The notes beneath the pieces are model-generated. The model worked only from the letters and a program-made list of their open reading frames with translations, was not told the DNA's origin and made no database searches. This document shows, in pieces, positions 54,194-63,002 of a DNA stretch of 64,000 nucleotides; positions within the stretch are counted from its first letter, which is position 1; each line of letters opens with the position of its first letter. The DNA comes from Promethearchaeota archaeon (GTDB taxonomy: Archaea; Asgardarchaeota; Lokiarchaeia; Sigyniarchaeales; SOKP01), in contig JAHLWP010000021.1 in NCBI GenBank assembly GCA_019057865.1, positions 1 to 64,000 on the forward strand. Direction: 5' to 3'. The translations under genes and the position numbers were made by a program.

Positions 54194-55495
54194 TTAGTGA
54201 AGCCAATCTATTATAGAAGAACAACTTCTACCTTGAGCATCCGTTAACCTTCCAATTACTCTAAATGTAGCACCTTCATAACCACATTCTGGACATTTCC
54301 TTTTTGAAATAAGCTCTACAATATCGTCAACTAGAACTGCTTGATTTATGCTACCATTTACACCATAAGGAGTAATTACTTCGAGTAAACCTTCCATACC
54401 ATCATTTACTGGTTCTAACTTATCTAGATCTCTTACTATAATCCTGGCAGTATCAGGGCAATGTAATAAGAAATCTTGGTATTTTTCAGACCAATGTCCT
54501 CCAAAGAGAGTCGGACCCTCTGTAAATGCATAAATATCTGCAATATCTTTCGATTTAATGTTAAAAACTTTTTCATAATTTTCAATAAATTTAACTTTTT
54601 CTACTGCGTCTAACTTTGCTTCACCCTTAACGCCATCCCATCCTCCACCACCGCAACCAACGAAAGCTTTTCCATCAAGATCAAAAAAAATGTTTTCTTT
54701 TAATAATCTTTTCTCAAACATATTATTCATTAAAAGTGGACTCCCACCAAATATAATTTTGCTCACTTCTATTCCTTTCCAATGTCCAGTTTTTAGAATT
54801 GTTTTAACCATTTTCAGCATTTTACTTACATCTAAAATAAAACCCCCTCTTATTGAAAGAGATGAAATTATTGCCCCAATTGTTTTTAAAATTTTTCCTT
54901 TTATCATATATTCCTCATGCCCATAATATTCCCATGGTTTATTCATACATGCTGTGAAGTAGCGTGTTTTTTTAACATGTTCAAATCCTTTAGCATTTTT
55001 TTTCGCCATAAATGACATCATTAAACGATTTGGTGCAAAATTAAAAACAAGACATCTTTTGGGACCAACTTTTAAGTCCTTCCATCTAAAAAACTCTGTA
55101 AAAACTTTAATTGAATTATATTGTATCTGGTCAAAATCCTCTACTGTTCGAGGAACTATTGAGGGATCTCCTGTTGTAGAAGACGAACATGAAAATAATA
55201 CAATTTTATCAATAGGTACTTTTAGAAGTTGTGAGGTTCGACCTTCTGATTTTTTATAAATGTCAGTAGGAGTATATGGGATTGTTTCCAAATTATCGAT
55301 TGTTAAATCCTCTGGAATTGTAAAATCGAACTTCTTACAAAAGTTTTCTTTGTAATAAGTACAATTATTATAGGATAACTTTATTTGATCTAGCAAATCT
55401 TTGCAAAATTTTTCATCTGGGTAAGGAGTTGGTTTAAAATCAAAATATTTTGTCTGTAATTCTTCAGGTAAATAATCATGTGCTTTAAATACCAA
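54194..55495 (-). CDS. LuxE-like acyl-activating enzyme 2
   Basis: A 433-residue paralogue of the convergent 52891 gene: the loop SCSSSTTGDPS near residue 102-112, the IYAFTEGPTLFGGHW motif, the CPEC pair (401-404) and GRL...GRSC with Cys425 at the same distance from the end. The presence of two homologues suggests two acyl substrates or a heteromeric complex. It is transcribed away from the radical SAM genes and faces paralogue 1. Confidence 0.8.
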   Translation of the reverse strand: MVFKAHDYLPEELQTKYFDFKPTPYPDEKFCKDLLDQIKLSYNNCTYYKENFCKKFDFTIPEDLTIDNLETIPYTPTDIYKKSEGRTSQLLKVPIDKIVLFSCSSSTTGDPSIVPRTVEDFDQIQYNSIKVFTEFFRWKDLKVGPKRCLVFNFAPNRLMMSFMAKKNAKGFEHVKKTRYFTACMNKPWEYYGHEEYMIKGKILKTIGAIISSLSIRGGFILDVSKMLKMVKTILKTGHWKGIEVSKIIFGGSPLLMNNMFEKRLLKENIFFDLDGKAFVGCGGGGWDGVKGEAKLDAVEKVKFIENYEKVFNIKSKDIADIYAFTEGPTLFGGHWSEKYQDFLLHCPDTARIIVRDLDKLEPVNDGMEGLLEVITPYGVNGSINQAVLVDDIVELISKRKCPECGYEGATFRVIGRLTDAQGRSCSSIIDWLH

Positions 55496-55597
55496 AAAAA
55501 TGACCTAATTTCGAAATTTTTTGTATTAATTTAAAGAATTACAGTCTAATAATTAAATCTTATCCGATATCTATATTAAAAAAAAGTAGAAAATAAA

Positions 55598-56950
55598 TTA
55601 TTTTGTAGATAAAGCTACTATTTCTGCTTCTTGTCTTTCAAATAACATTGGTGTTTTTTCCCAACTTAAATCTTTAGGAAGTTTAAATTGACGTAAAAAC
55701 ATATAAAGATGAATAAAGCCACTTATTGGAAAAAATAATAAAAGACTGTAATGTTTATCGCAATATTTTCGTATCGCATTGAATATAAATCCAAATTGAA
55801 AGATCAAGCAGAAAAGGCTCCAACTTAGTAAATAAAATTCTCCAATCATAAAATAAAATATTGCAAAACCAATTATAATAGGGATCCACGTATCCAAATT
55901 CGCTATAACCATCATTGTCATATTTCTGGAGATAATTAGTGATTTCCCATTCTTTTCTTCGCTTTTCATTTGCATTAATTTTGGCATATCAAAAATAAAT
56001 CCTGCAAGCCAGCGTGTTCGTTGTTTTACTAAAATCTCCCAAGTATTTGGCACATATTCATAAATTTTTGCCTTGGGCGAAAAGTAAATTTTTACACCAT
56101 CTAAATTTAAAAGCACAGAAAGATATAGATCTTCTGTCATTGAATCTTCATTAAAACCTTCATACTTCAATAAATATTTCGTCCGAACAGCAAAATTTCG
56201 CCCAAATGAATAAGCTGATGACCCTAATCTGTTTTTAATTTCAAATAATAATCCGCCTCCAGAAACAATAGAATAATCAAGAAAGATACCTTTAGTCAAT
56301 TTATTATCTTTCCAATTTTTAACTAAAACAGGACCTATAACTGCATTATACTTATCATCTTGAAATGGTGAGATTAAATGTTTTAATGTATCTGGTTGTA
56401 AAATACAACCTGCATCATAAAGGACAACAATATCATTTTTTACATATTTTAAGCCATAATTCAGGGCTGGAGGTTTTCCCTTTTTAGGAAGATCCTCTGA
56501 TAACACTTCTATATCTATTGTGTTATGCTCTTTTGCAAAATTTCTACAAAATTCTGATGTATCATCTGTTGATCCACTTGTAATTACAATTATTTGGATG
56601 TTTTCTTCAGGATAATTTGACTCAATAATCGATTTTAAAGTTCTTTCTAATAATATTTTTTCATTTTTACAAGCAATTAATATACTTATATTTGTATAGT
56701 AAGGTGTTTTGGTTCGATAACCTTTCCCAAATGACGCTAAGAAATGTATTCCATAAAAAATAACAAATCCTAACAACATTATTAGACCAATTAATGGAAA
56801 TATGAACCACCAGTAAGTTAAAGGGTTAAGAATGAATCTATCAATTGCTCTTTTTACTCCAGATGACCAGAAAGGTGGAAAATATATGTGTAGTAGCACA
56901 AAAACTATTACCCATACTGATCCATATAACAAATATCTTGAGATTTTCAT
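55598..56950 (-). CDS. membrane family 2 glycosyltransferase (chitin/hyaluronan synthase-like)
   Basis: Processive-type membrane glycosyltransferase, 450 residues: two N-terminal helices, a GT2 catalytic domain (ILIACKNEKILLERTLKS, ITSGSTDDT, LYDAGCIL, TEDLYLSVLL, KQRTRWLAG) and three or four C-terminal helices. The Asp-x-Asp is DAG here, and the QxxRW motif of processive synthases is KQRTRW, retained. It may extrude a polysaccharide or glycosylate a lipid. The next gene upstream overlaps its operon by a 4-base gap. Confidence 0.88.
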   Translation of the reverse strand: MKISRYLLYGSVWVIVFVLLHIYFPPFWSSGVKRAIDRFILNPLTYWWFIFPLIGLIMLLGFVIFYGIHFLASFGKGYRTKTPYYTNISILIACKNEKILLERTLKSIIESNYPEENIQIIVITSGSTDDTSEFCRNFAKEHNTIDIEVLSEDLPKKGKPPALNYGLKYVKNDIVVLYDAGCILQPDTLKHLISPFQDDKYNAVIGPVLVKNWKDNKLTKGIFLDYSIVSGGGLLFEIKNRLGSSAYSFGRNFAVRTKYLLKYEGFNEDSMTEDLYLSVLLNLDGVKIYFSPKAKIYEYVPNTWEILVKQRTRWLAGFIFDMPKLMQMKSEEKNGKSLIISRNMTMMVIANLDTWIPIIIGFAIFYFMIGEFYLLSWSLFCLIFQFGFIFNAIRKYCDKHYSLLLFFPISGFIHLYMFLRQFKLPKDLSWEKTPMLFERQEAEIVALSTK

Positions 56951-56954
56951 TTTT

Positions 56955-57890
56955 TCATTCTCCTTTATTTTTATCCATTTTTTTTAAATTTTTCCAAATA
57001 TAATTAGCAAAAAGAATCACTGAAAGGGTCATAATAGCTAAAAGACTGATTTGATAAGTCAACATTGACCAAGTTATTATCCACTCGTGCGATGCAGACC
57101 ATATTGCTGTAGCATCGGGATTGATCAAATGTGTTATCAATACCACAAGACTAGAAGTACCATAGAGTGCAAAAAATGTAGTGATTAATAAGATTCGCGT
57201 TATTCTCTCACCAACAAACGGTTTTGTTTCATGTAAACCTAAACCTTCATGTCTTGCTCTCATATACTCATAAATAAATATCAGTAAGATATTGGTCCAA
57301 ACCATCCATGCAAAATCGAATCCATTCGATAAAACCACTAAATTAGTAGGAACTAAACATACCAACATTAATGTATCGCTTACTCTATCAATCACATTAT
57401 CTAACCAAGCACCACTTTTAGATTTTATATGCAATAACCTTGCTATTGCTCCATCAATCCCATCAATAACTCCTGTAAATAGTACTAAAGCAGCAAGAGC
57501 AAAAAACCAAGAGCCATAGCCTAGTTGGTCAGAAAATAAATCTAATGTGTGACCCTTACTAGCCATTATAACACCATAAAAGATGAGAAATGATAAAATT
57601 AAATTCATAAAAGATACCAAATTTGGAGTTAAGCCCCATCTTATAAAGATTTTTGCTCCGTGATATGTTGCAGGCATATAAAGTTTACCAGCGGGATCCT
57701 TTTTCATTTGTGCAAATTGTTCTTCTAACTTATGAGCTTGTCCATGATCATTAAGCCAATCTTTTATGAATTCATCCAAACTCATAAAATCTTGTTTTGG
57801 TTTTTTATTAAAGAGTCCACTAATGAAAATAATTAAAAGAATCCCTAGTAAAACTAGCGGAAATACTATCTCAAATATTAGATTTGTCAT
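56955..57890 (-). CDS. CDP-alcohol phosphatidyltransferase family membrane enzyme
   Basis: A 311-residue membrane protein with the complete CDP-alcohol signature DGIDGAIAR-x8-G-x3-D-x3-D: Asp143, Asp146, Gly147, Ala150, Arg151, Gly160, Asp164, Asp168. It transfers a polar alcohol (for example inositol-phosphate, glycerol-phosphate or serine) to a CDP-archaeol. About seven helices follow a soluble 70-residue N-terminus. It is in an operon with the GT2 gene downstream, pointing to the synthesis and then glycosylation of a lipid headgroup. Confidence 0.88.
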   Translation of the reverse strand: MTNLIFEIVFPLVLLGILLIIFISGLFNKKPKQDFMSLDEFIKDWLNDHGQAHKLEEQFAQMKKDPAGKLYMPATYHGAKIFIRWGLTPNLVSFMNLILSFLIFYGVIMASKGHTLDLFSDQLGYGSWFFALAALVLFTGVIDGIDGAIARLLHIKSKSGAWLDNVIDRVSDTLMLVCLVPTNLVVLSNGFDFAWMVWTNILLIFIYEYMRARHEGLGLHETKPFVGERITRILLITTFFALYGTSSLVVLITHLINPDATAIWSASHEWIITWSMLTYQISLLAIMTLSVILFANYIWKNLKKMDKNKGE

Positions 57891-58072
57891 AATTTTCGCC
57901 TAACTTAATTTTATTCTTTATTGTTCCTATAAATTTGAAATTGGTAATTTAATATAGAGTACAATATATTATTTAAATTTAGTGTTGAATTTATTATATG
58001 ATTAAATGAAAATTTATTATATTCAACTTGTATTTATAATATTAATACTATTGTCTAGGTAGAATAAATATT

Positions 58073-59422
58073 TTGAAGAACCTTGAACCTTTTTTTAACC
58101 CAAAAAGTATCTTAATTGTAGGCGTTTCAAGGAAAGCTTATACTTTTAGTTATACTGTATTGAAAAACCTTTTAGAGATTTTTTATCAAGGCAAACTCTA
58201 CATATTAAACCCAAATGCTAATGAGGTATTAGGTGTTAAATCCTATCATTCTTTAGAAGAATTACCTGAAATTCCAGAACTAGCAGTAATAGTTTTAGGT
58301 ACGAAAATATTAGACATTGTGGAAGAATTAGGGAAGTATGGTGTAAAATATGTAACAATTCAATCTGAATTAAAAACAGGAATTAATGATACTGATTTAA
58401 CATTAAAATTGCATAAAGTCTGTGAAAAATATGGGATAACATATTTAGGACCTTCAATGATAGGAATTATTAACTTTATTGATAACTTTACGACATCAAT
58501 TATTCCTGTTAGACAACATATAATGCGAGAAAATAAGAACATAACAGAGGGTATAGGTTTCATAGCACAATCTGGAGGGTTAGCAGGTGCTCTAGGGTGG
58601 TGGACTCCTTCACAAAAATTACCCATATCAAAAGTTGTACACTTAGGAAAAGGCTTTCACGTTAGTGAACAAGATATTATTGAATTCTTTCTTAATGATA
58701 AAACAGTCAAAGTTATTTCTTTGTTTTTAAGGGAAATTTCGGATGAATTAATAGACGCAGTAAAGAATGTCTCTCTATATAAACCTGTTCTTTTCTTTTA
58801 TGTAGGAAAAGATGAATTAAAAGAAAAAGAATTAGAAAAAGCAGGAGGAATATCAGTATTAAATTATATTGAGCTTTTTGAGATAGCTAAGATATTCTTA
58901 TGGTGTCCGGAGCCTAAGGGTCCCAATTTAGGGATTATTGGACCTAGTTCTGGTGCAATTCATCTAATTGTAAAAGAAATGAGAAAACAACATTTATCTT
59001 TGGCAAAGCCAGATAAAGAATCTCAAGACATAATTATAAATAAAATAGGTGGCTCTACTTGCGCATATGGTAACCCTGTTGATTATTGGCCCCCAGAGAA
59101 ATTTATAGGTATTAAAATCTGTGGTATATATAATACATCTGCCTCTACCTTATTAAAAGACGAACATGTTGATGGATTAATTATTGCCTTGGAATTTTTT
59201 ATTGAAATTGAATTTGATTTTAATATATTTGATAGTATAAGAAGAACAAATCCAGATAAACCAATTATCGCAATTCTTATACAAGCTGAACATGAAGGAG
59301 CCAAACGAGTATTCAAATCTGCTTCTGAGATAAAGATTCCCGTCTTTGAAAATGAAATAGAGCGCGCTGTACGAGGATATAGATTGTTATATGACTATTA
59401 TTCAAAAATAAAAAAGAAATAA
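58073..59422 (+). CDS. acyl-CoA synthetase (ADP-forming) alpha-like protein lacking the phospho-His loop
   Basis: A 449-residue protein with the CoA-binding Rossmann domain (PKSILIVGVSRKAYTF) and the two succinyl-CoA-ligase-like flavodoxin domains (TYLGPSMIGIINF, IAQSGGLAGALGWW, NPVDYW) of ADP-forming acetyl-CoA synthetase alpha. The stretch that normally carries the catalytic His in a SHTGALAG-type loop is shortened to KDELKEKELEKAGGIS, with no His, so activity as an acyl-CoA synthetase is doubtful. No ATP-grasp beta subunit is near. TTG start at 58073 after AGGTAG. It may be regulatory or bind CoA. Confidence 0.75.
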   Translation: MKNLEPFFNPKSILIVGVSRKAYTFSYTVLKNLLEIFYQGKLYILNPNANEVLGVKSYHSLEELPEIPELAVIVLGTKILDIVEELGKYGVKYVTIQSELKTGINDTDLTLKLHKVCEKYGITYLGPSMIGIINFIDNFTTSIIPVRQHIMRENKNITEGIGFIAQSGGLAGALGWWTPSQKLPISKVVHLGKGFHVSEQDIIEFFLNDKTVKVISLFLREISDELIDAVKNVSLYKPVLFFYVGKDELKEKELEKAGGISVLNYIELFEIAKIFLWCPEPKGPNLGIIGPSSGAIHLIVKEMRKQHLSLAKPDKESQDIIINKIGGSTCAYGNPVDYWPPEKFIGIKICGIYNTSASTLLKDEHVDGLIIALEFFIEIEFDFNIFDSIRRTNPDKPIIAILIQAEHEGAKRVFKSASEIKIPVFENEIERAVRGYRLLYDYYSKIKKK

Positions 59423-59432
59423 AAAAATTAGC

Positions 59433-60686
59433 TTAAGAAAAAATTTCCTTTAGTTCTTCAGGTACCTCATCTGATTCATCCATTAAGGAAAGAGCATAGA
59501 TAACTTCTCCACATTTACACTCTTTTCCCTCAAATAAGTAAAATCTAAACTGATTTTTCCAATTGCAAATTTGAACATTACTAATATTAGCAACATCACC
59601 ACAAAGACAAAATATTGCCAAATTTGGCGAATAAGCTGGAATTATTGTCTTGAAATCTTGGGGTGCTTTGCTAAATTCACATTCATTTAACATATCATTA
59701 ATTTTTTCCGCTAAAGTATCTTTTAGAGTTGGAATAAAGCTATTTATTATTCCACTGCTCCCTTTCATTTCTGTAAGAACAATGAAATTTTTTTCGCGCT
59801 TTTCTGCTTTAGCTTTTTCTGGAAAAATTGGCTGTTGGTATTGCAGAAGGTTCTCAGGTACAGGAATTGGTTCCACATCAGGAGGATAATCAAAAGTATA
59901 GAAAAATTGATTAGTACCTTTTACACTTTTATGGCTAATCATTTTTAGATTTTCATAATCTCTACTAGATAATGTAAATTTTATCAATTGAAGTGGAACT
60001 TTCAATTCAAGAAGTTTTGATCTGACATTATCTAAGACTTCGCCTGCAAAACTTTTTAGAATCACAATATCTTCTCTATTCTCTGCATACATCTGATTTT
60101 TATTTTGCTCTTTAAATTTAAACCATTTTTTAACAACACTTCCCTTTATCAATTGAGGAACCATACAAAACACACATAAGAGTGGAAAGATAAAGAAGAG
60201 GATTCCCTCTATAAATGATAACCCAATGATAAGAACAAACATAGGGATTAAAAGTAAGAAAGTTAACTTCCGTAATCGCTTATCCATTGATGATTTAATT
60301 CCTTTGCTAAATGCAAGCTCTTCAGAATTAGATTTTAATTTTTTTACAATTTCAATAATTTCTTTTGATTCAAAGCTTTGTACCAATAATTTATCTTCTT
60401 CCCCTGCTTTAAAAGTTGTCATGTGACTTCCTATTTGATTAATATATTGACCTATGGCACGTTCTTTATAGATAAAATCTAAGGTCTCTTCAGAAAAATA
60501 ATCTAAAAATCGTGCTATAAAAAGTTTTTTCTCAACATCTTGGATGGCTGTTGGACTTAAACCAAGAGCTTCTTGAATCAGTTGACCCTGCGTTTTTCTA
60601 ACCTGTTTTTTAGATCTTCTCTTTTCTTCAGTTTGCGTTTTTGAAACTTCAGATTCTACTTCTTTATCGCTATCAGTTTCACTCAT
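59433..60686 (-). CDS. hypothetical membrane protein
   Basis: A 417-residue protein with a charged, coiled N-terminus (1-35), a helical region, two membrane helices at about 140-160 and 163-183 and a large soluble C-terminal part with Cys-x-Cys-G (CKCGEV) near residue 395. It does not look like a known family. It converges with the CoA-binding gene and diverges from the 60886 membrane gene. ATG 60686. Confidence 0.6.
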   Translation of the reverse strand: MSETDSDKEVESEVSKTQTEEKRRSKKQVRKTQGQLIQEALGLSPTAIQDVEKKLFIARFLDYFSEETLDFIYKERAIGQYINQIGSHMTTFKAGEEDKLLVQSFESKEIIEIVKKLKSNSEELAFSKGIKSSMDKRLRKLTFLLLIPMFVLIIGLSFIEGILFFIFPLLCVFCMVPQLIKGSVVKKWFKFKEQNKNQMYAENREDIVILKSFAGEVLDNVRSKLLELKVPLQLIKFTLSSRDYENLKMISHKSVKGTNQFFYTFDYPPDVEPIPVPENLLQYQQPIFPEKAKAEKREKNFIVLTEMKGSSGIINSFIPTLKDTLAEKINDMLNECEFSKAPQDFKTIIPAYSPNLAIFCLCGDVANISNVQICNWKNQFRFYLFEGKECKCGEVIYALSLMDESDEVPEELKEIFS

Positions 60687-60885
60687 AATCTAATCAATAT
60701 TAGAATTTTTAAGAAATATATACTATTAAATTATACTAAGATAATTAACTTTTCTAAAAATTCTATTAAATTTAGATGGCAATAAACCACTCTTCTAATA
60801 AGTTCTCTCCAAAAATTGCTAAGAATTTTCTTATTAAGTAATTCTTAGTTAAATTTTAAAAACCAGTCTACTTTATATAAAATCT

Positions 60886-61401
60886 ATGGAAGTCACAATC
60901 GATGAATTTCACAGGTTTAGAACTTATTCTTTTATTGGTCTTACACTCTGTTTTACAGTTTTCCTTATGATATTAACTGGTTTCGGAATTGCTGAAGGTG
61001 GTATGATGCTACAAGCATTTATTTTCATCGATTGCCTTGTACTTATACCTCTTGGTCTTGGTTCTTTTTATTTTTATTACTTTAAGCTTTGGATAAAATT
61101 TGTAATTAATGAAGAAAAATTTGAAATTGTTGGACCGCATTATACAAAATCGGTTTACTGGTCTGAGTTTGATCGTATGAGGTTGAAAGTAAAAGGCAAC
61201 AAAATAGGGCTTACTCAAGCTACATCCAGAGATAGAGTTAATTTTAGGATTCATTTCTATCGTAAGGATTCTAAAAGAATAGTGAAGTATATTAAGTTTC
61301 ATTTTTTTAAACAATGGAAGGGAAAACAAATTTTAGATCTTATACTCACTTATAGTCAAGATATGGGTAAAGACGTAATTTTAACGAAAAGGTATATATA
61401 A
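60886..61401 (+). CDS. membrane protein with PH-like domain, paralogue 2
   Basis: A 171-residue homologue of the 26122 gene: two membrane helices (about 14-32 and 43-65), YWSEFDRMRLKVKG and a terminal helix YSQDMGKDVILTKRYI. It diverges from the 59433 gene. TTAAAA elements about 28 bases before ATG and no ribosome site suggest a leaderless transcript, like its paralogue. Function unknown. Confidence 0.6.
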   Translation: MEVTIDEFHRFRTYSFIGLTLCFTVFLMILTGFGIAEGGMMLQAFIFIDCLVLIPLGLGSFYFYYFKLWIKFVINEEKFEIVGPHYTKSVYWSEFDRMRLKVKGNKIGLTQATSRDRVNFRIHFYRKDSKRIVKYIKFHFFKQWKGKQILDLILTYSQDMGKDVILTKRYI

Positions 61402-61405
61402 TTTA

Positions 61406-61415
61406 TTTTTTTTTT
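61406..61415 (+). terminator. poly-T terminator after PH-like paralogue 2
   Basis: Ten T starting five bases after the stop codon, followed by more T-rich sequence; typical archaeal termination tract. Confidence 0.5.
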
Positions 61416-61513
61416 ATTTTCTTTTTCTAAAAAATAAGGAAGAATCAGATTTGGACACAATAAACTTTATTTAAAAAGAGAATATAAAAAAACTAATTTT
61501 CTGTAATACTTTA

Positions 61514-61750
61514 TTATGGAACACTCACTACTTCTTTGACTTCGGGAATAAACTGCTTAAGAGCTCGTTCAATGCCTAATTTTACCGTCTGTTGACTATA
61601 AGGACAGCCTGCACAATGCCCTAATAGCTTAACCTTTACAGTACCATCATCTTCAATACTGAGAAGTTCCACATCTCCCCCATCCATCTGAAGTTGGGGC
61701 CTTATCTTATCGATTACTTGTTTAACTTTTTCTTTATCCATTCTTTTCAC
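61514..61750 (-). CDS. NifU C-terminal-domain Fe-S scaffold/carrier
   Basis: A 78-residue NifU_N-less single NFU domain: IRPQLQMDGGDVELLSI followed by GHCAGCPYSQQTVK with the CxxC that holds a bridging 4Fe-4S cluster between two subunits. It likely delivers clusters to Fe-S proteins such as the radical SAM and LutAB enzymes. Monocistronic. Confidence 0.92.
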   Translation of the reverse strand: MKRMDKEKVKQVIDKIRPQLQMDGGDVELLSIEDDGTVKVKLLGHCAGCPYSQQTVKLGIERALKQFIPEVKEVVSVP

Positions 61751-61909
61751 ATAAAAGTTATATATTTCTTAATATAGAATATAAAAACTAACTCTTAAAA
61801 CCTTTGTTTTATATTTTATTAATCTTTATTCAAAATATTTACAATTAACAAGAAATTATCCAATAAGATTAATAAAACAAAAATAGCTGCTTTAAAGAAA
61901 GGATTAACC

Positions 61910-62287
61910 ATGAAAAATCAAGAATTTATAGAACAATTAAGTGAAGTTCAGGACCTAATGAACCAAGAAAAATATAAGGAAGCCATTAAATTAATCCAAA
62001 AATTGAAGGAAATTGACAAAAAAGGTGATTTTGATTATGATCTTACTCATAAATTATATCAACTTGATTCTAACTGCAATTCTCTTTATAATCAACAGGT
62101 TATTTTGAACCACATTAATGAATTATCTAAAAAGCAGGAATCAATTTCTTTTCAAGAAATAAACTTATTAATAAAAAAAAGTACCAAATTAGACTTGAGT
62201 GATGATATTTTAAGGAGAGAAATTGAATTATTAATTTTAAGAAACCTTTTAAATTGCGAAATAGAGGGAGATCTATTGAAATTTTAA
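61910..62287 (+). CDS. hypothetical protein with helical N-terminus and winged-helix-like C-terminus
   Basis: A 125-residue protein: residues 1-65 are helical-repeat-like (EVQDLMNQEKYKEAIKL, as in TPR/PCI helices), and residues 70-125 (SFQEINLLIKK...LDLSDDILRREIELLILRNLL, read in parts) fit a winged helix. The order of helical repeats then winged helix is that of PCI domains, though far shorter than usual. It is 85 bases upstream of the small GTPase gene on the same strand and may be its partner. Confidence 0.45.
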   Translation: MKNQEFIEQLSEVQDLMNQEKYKEAIKLIQKLKEIDKKGDFDYDLTHKLYQLDSNCNSLYNQQVILNHINELSKKQESISFQEINLLIKKSTKLDLSDDILRREIELLILRNLLNCEIEGDLLKF

Positions 62288-62372
62288 AACCTGTTTTCTA
62301 AAAGTTCATCAAAAATTCTCGACTTTTATAAGTCTATATTTAGAATTAACTTAAAACAGATTAAATTAAAAC

Positions 62373-62966
62373 ATGATAATTGATCATCTTGATAGGGTAC
62401 TGGCTCTCAAGGTAGTTTATTACGGTCCGGCTCTGAGTGGTAAAACAACTTCTTTAAAAGCTCTTTTTAATCACTTTGGAAAAAAAGACAAAGTATTCAG
62501 CATTGAAAGTACGCGTAAAAGAACACTTTTTTTTGATTATGGGACTGTACTCTTCCAAAACGAATTATGGAAGATTAAAGTTCATATTTATAGTACAACA
62601 GGTCAGGATTTTTACCTTGTAACTCGTCCTATTACTTTAAGGGGGGTGGATGGAATTATTTTTGTTGCTGATTCTCAAAAAATTGTTTTTGAACGCAATC
62701 TTATTTCTTGGACTGAATTAGAAAAATATTTCCAGGATTCTTTATTAAGTCTTCCGAAAATTATAGCCTTTAATAAACAAGATTTGCCTGAAAAATTTAA
62801 TCCAGAGGATTTTTTGGATGAAATTGGCTATAAAAATTACGAAAATATTGATACTGAATATACTATCGCAATTAATGCAGAAGGAATTTTGGCATCGTTC
62901 GAGAATATTCTGAGACTGATTTTCAAGGAATACTCTGAAAATCAATTGATTTCAGCTATTAGTTAA
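62373..62966 (+). CDS. MglA-like small GTPase
   Basis: Ras-superfamily GTPase of 197 residues. G1 is GPALSGKT (18-25), the switch-I Thr51 in TLFFDYG, G3 is STTGQD (74-79) with Ser where most Ras proteins have Asp, and G4 NKQD (134-137). The G3 change and GVDGIIFVADSQ are typical of MglA, which controls bacterial polarity. There is no lipidation motif. GTPases of this type with Roadblock partners are abundant in Asgard archaea. ATG 62373. Confidence 0.9.
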   Translation: MIIDHLDRVLALKVVYYGPALSGKTTSLKALFNHFGKKDKVFSIESTRKRTLFFDYGTVLFQNELWKIKVHIYSTTGQDFYLVTRPITLRGVDGIIFVADSQKIVFERNLISWTELEKYFQDSLLSLPKIIAFNKQDLPEKFNPEDFLDEIGYKNYENIDTEYTIAINAEGILASFENILRLIFKEYSENQLISAIS

Positions 62967-63002
62967 ACTATCAATGTAGTTTATTATTTACTTCAATTTT
63001 TC

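Noticed and set aside
54138-54197. 19-codon frame with ATG between the two LuxE-like genes
   Set aside because: Too short, no ribosome site, overlaps the stop of the convergent gene.
52891-55495. Idea that the LuxE-like pair forms a bioluminescence (lux) system
   Set aside because: No luxA/B luciferase, LuxC reductase or LuxD thioesterase in the cluster.
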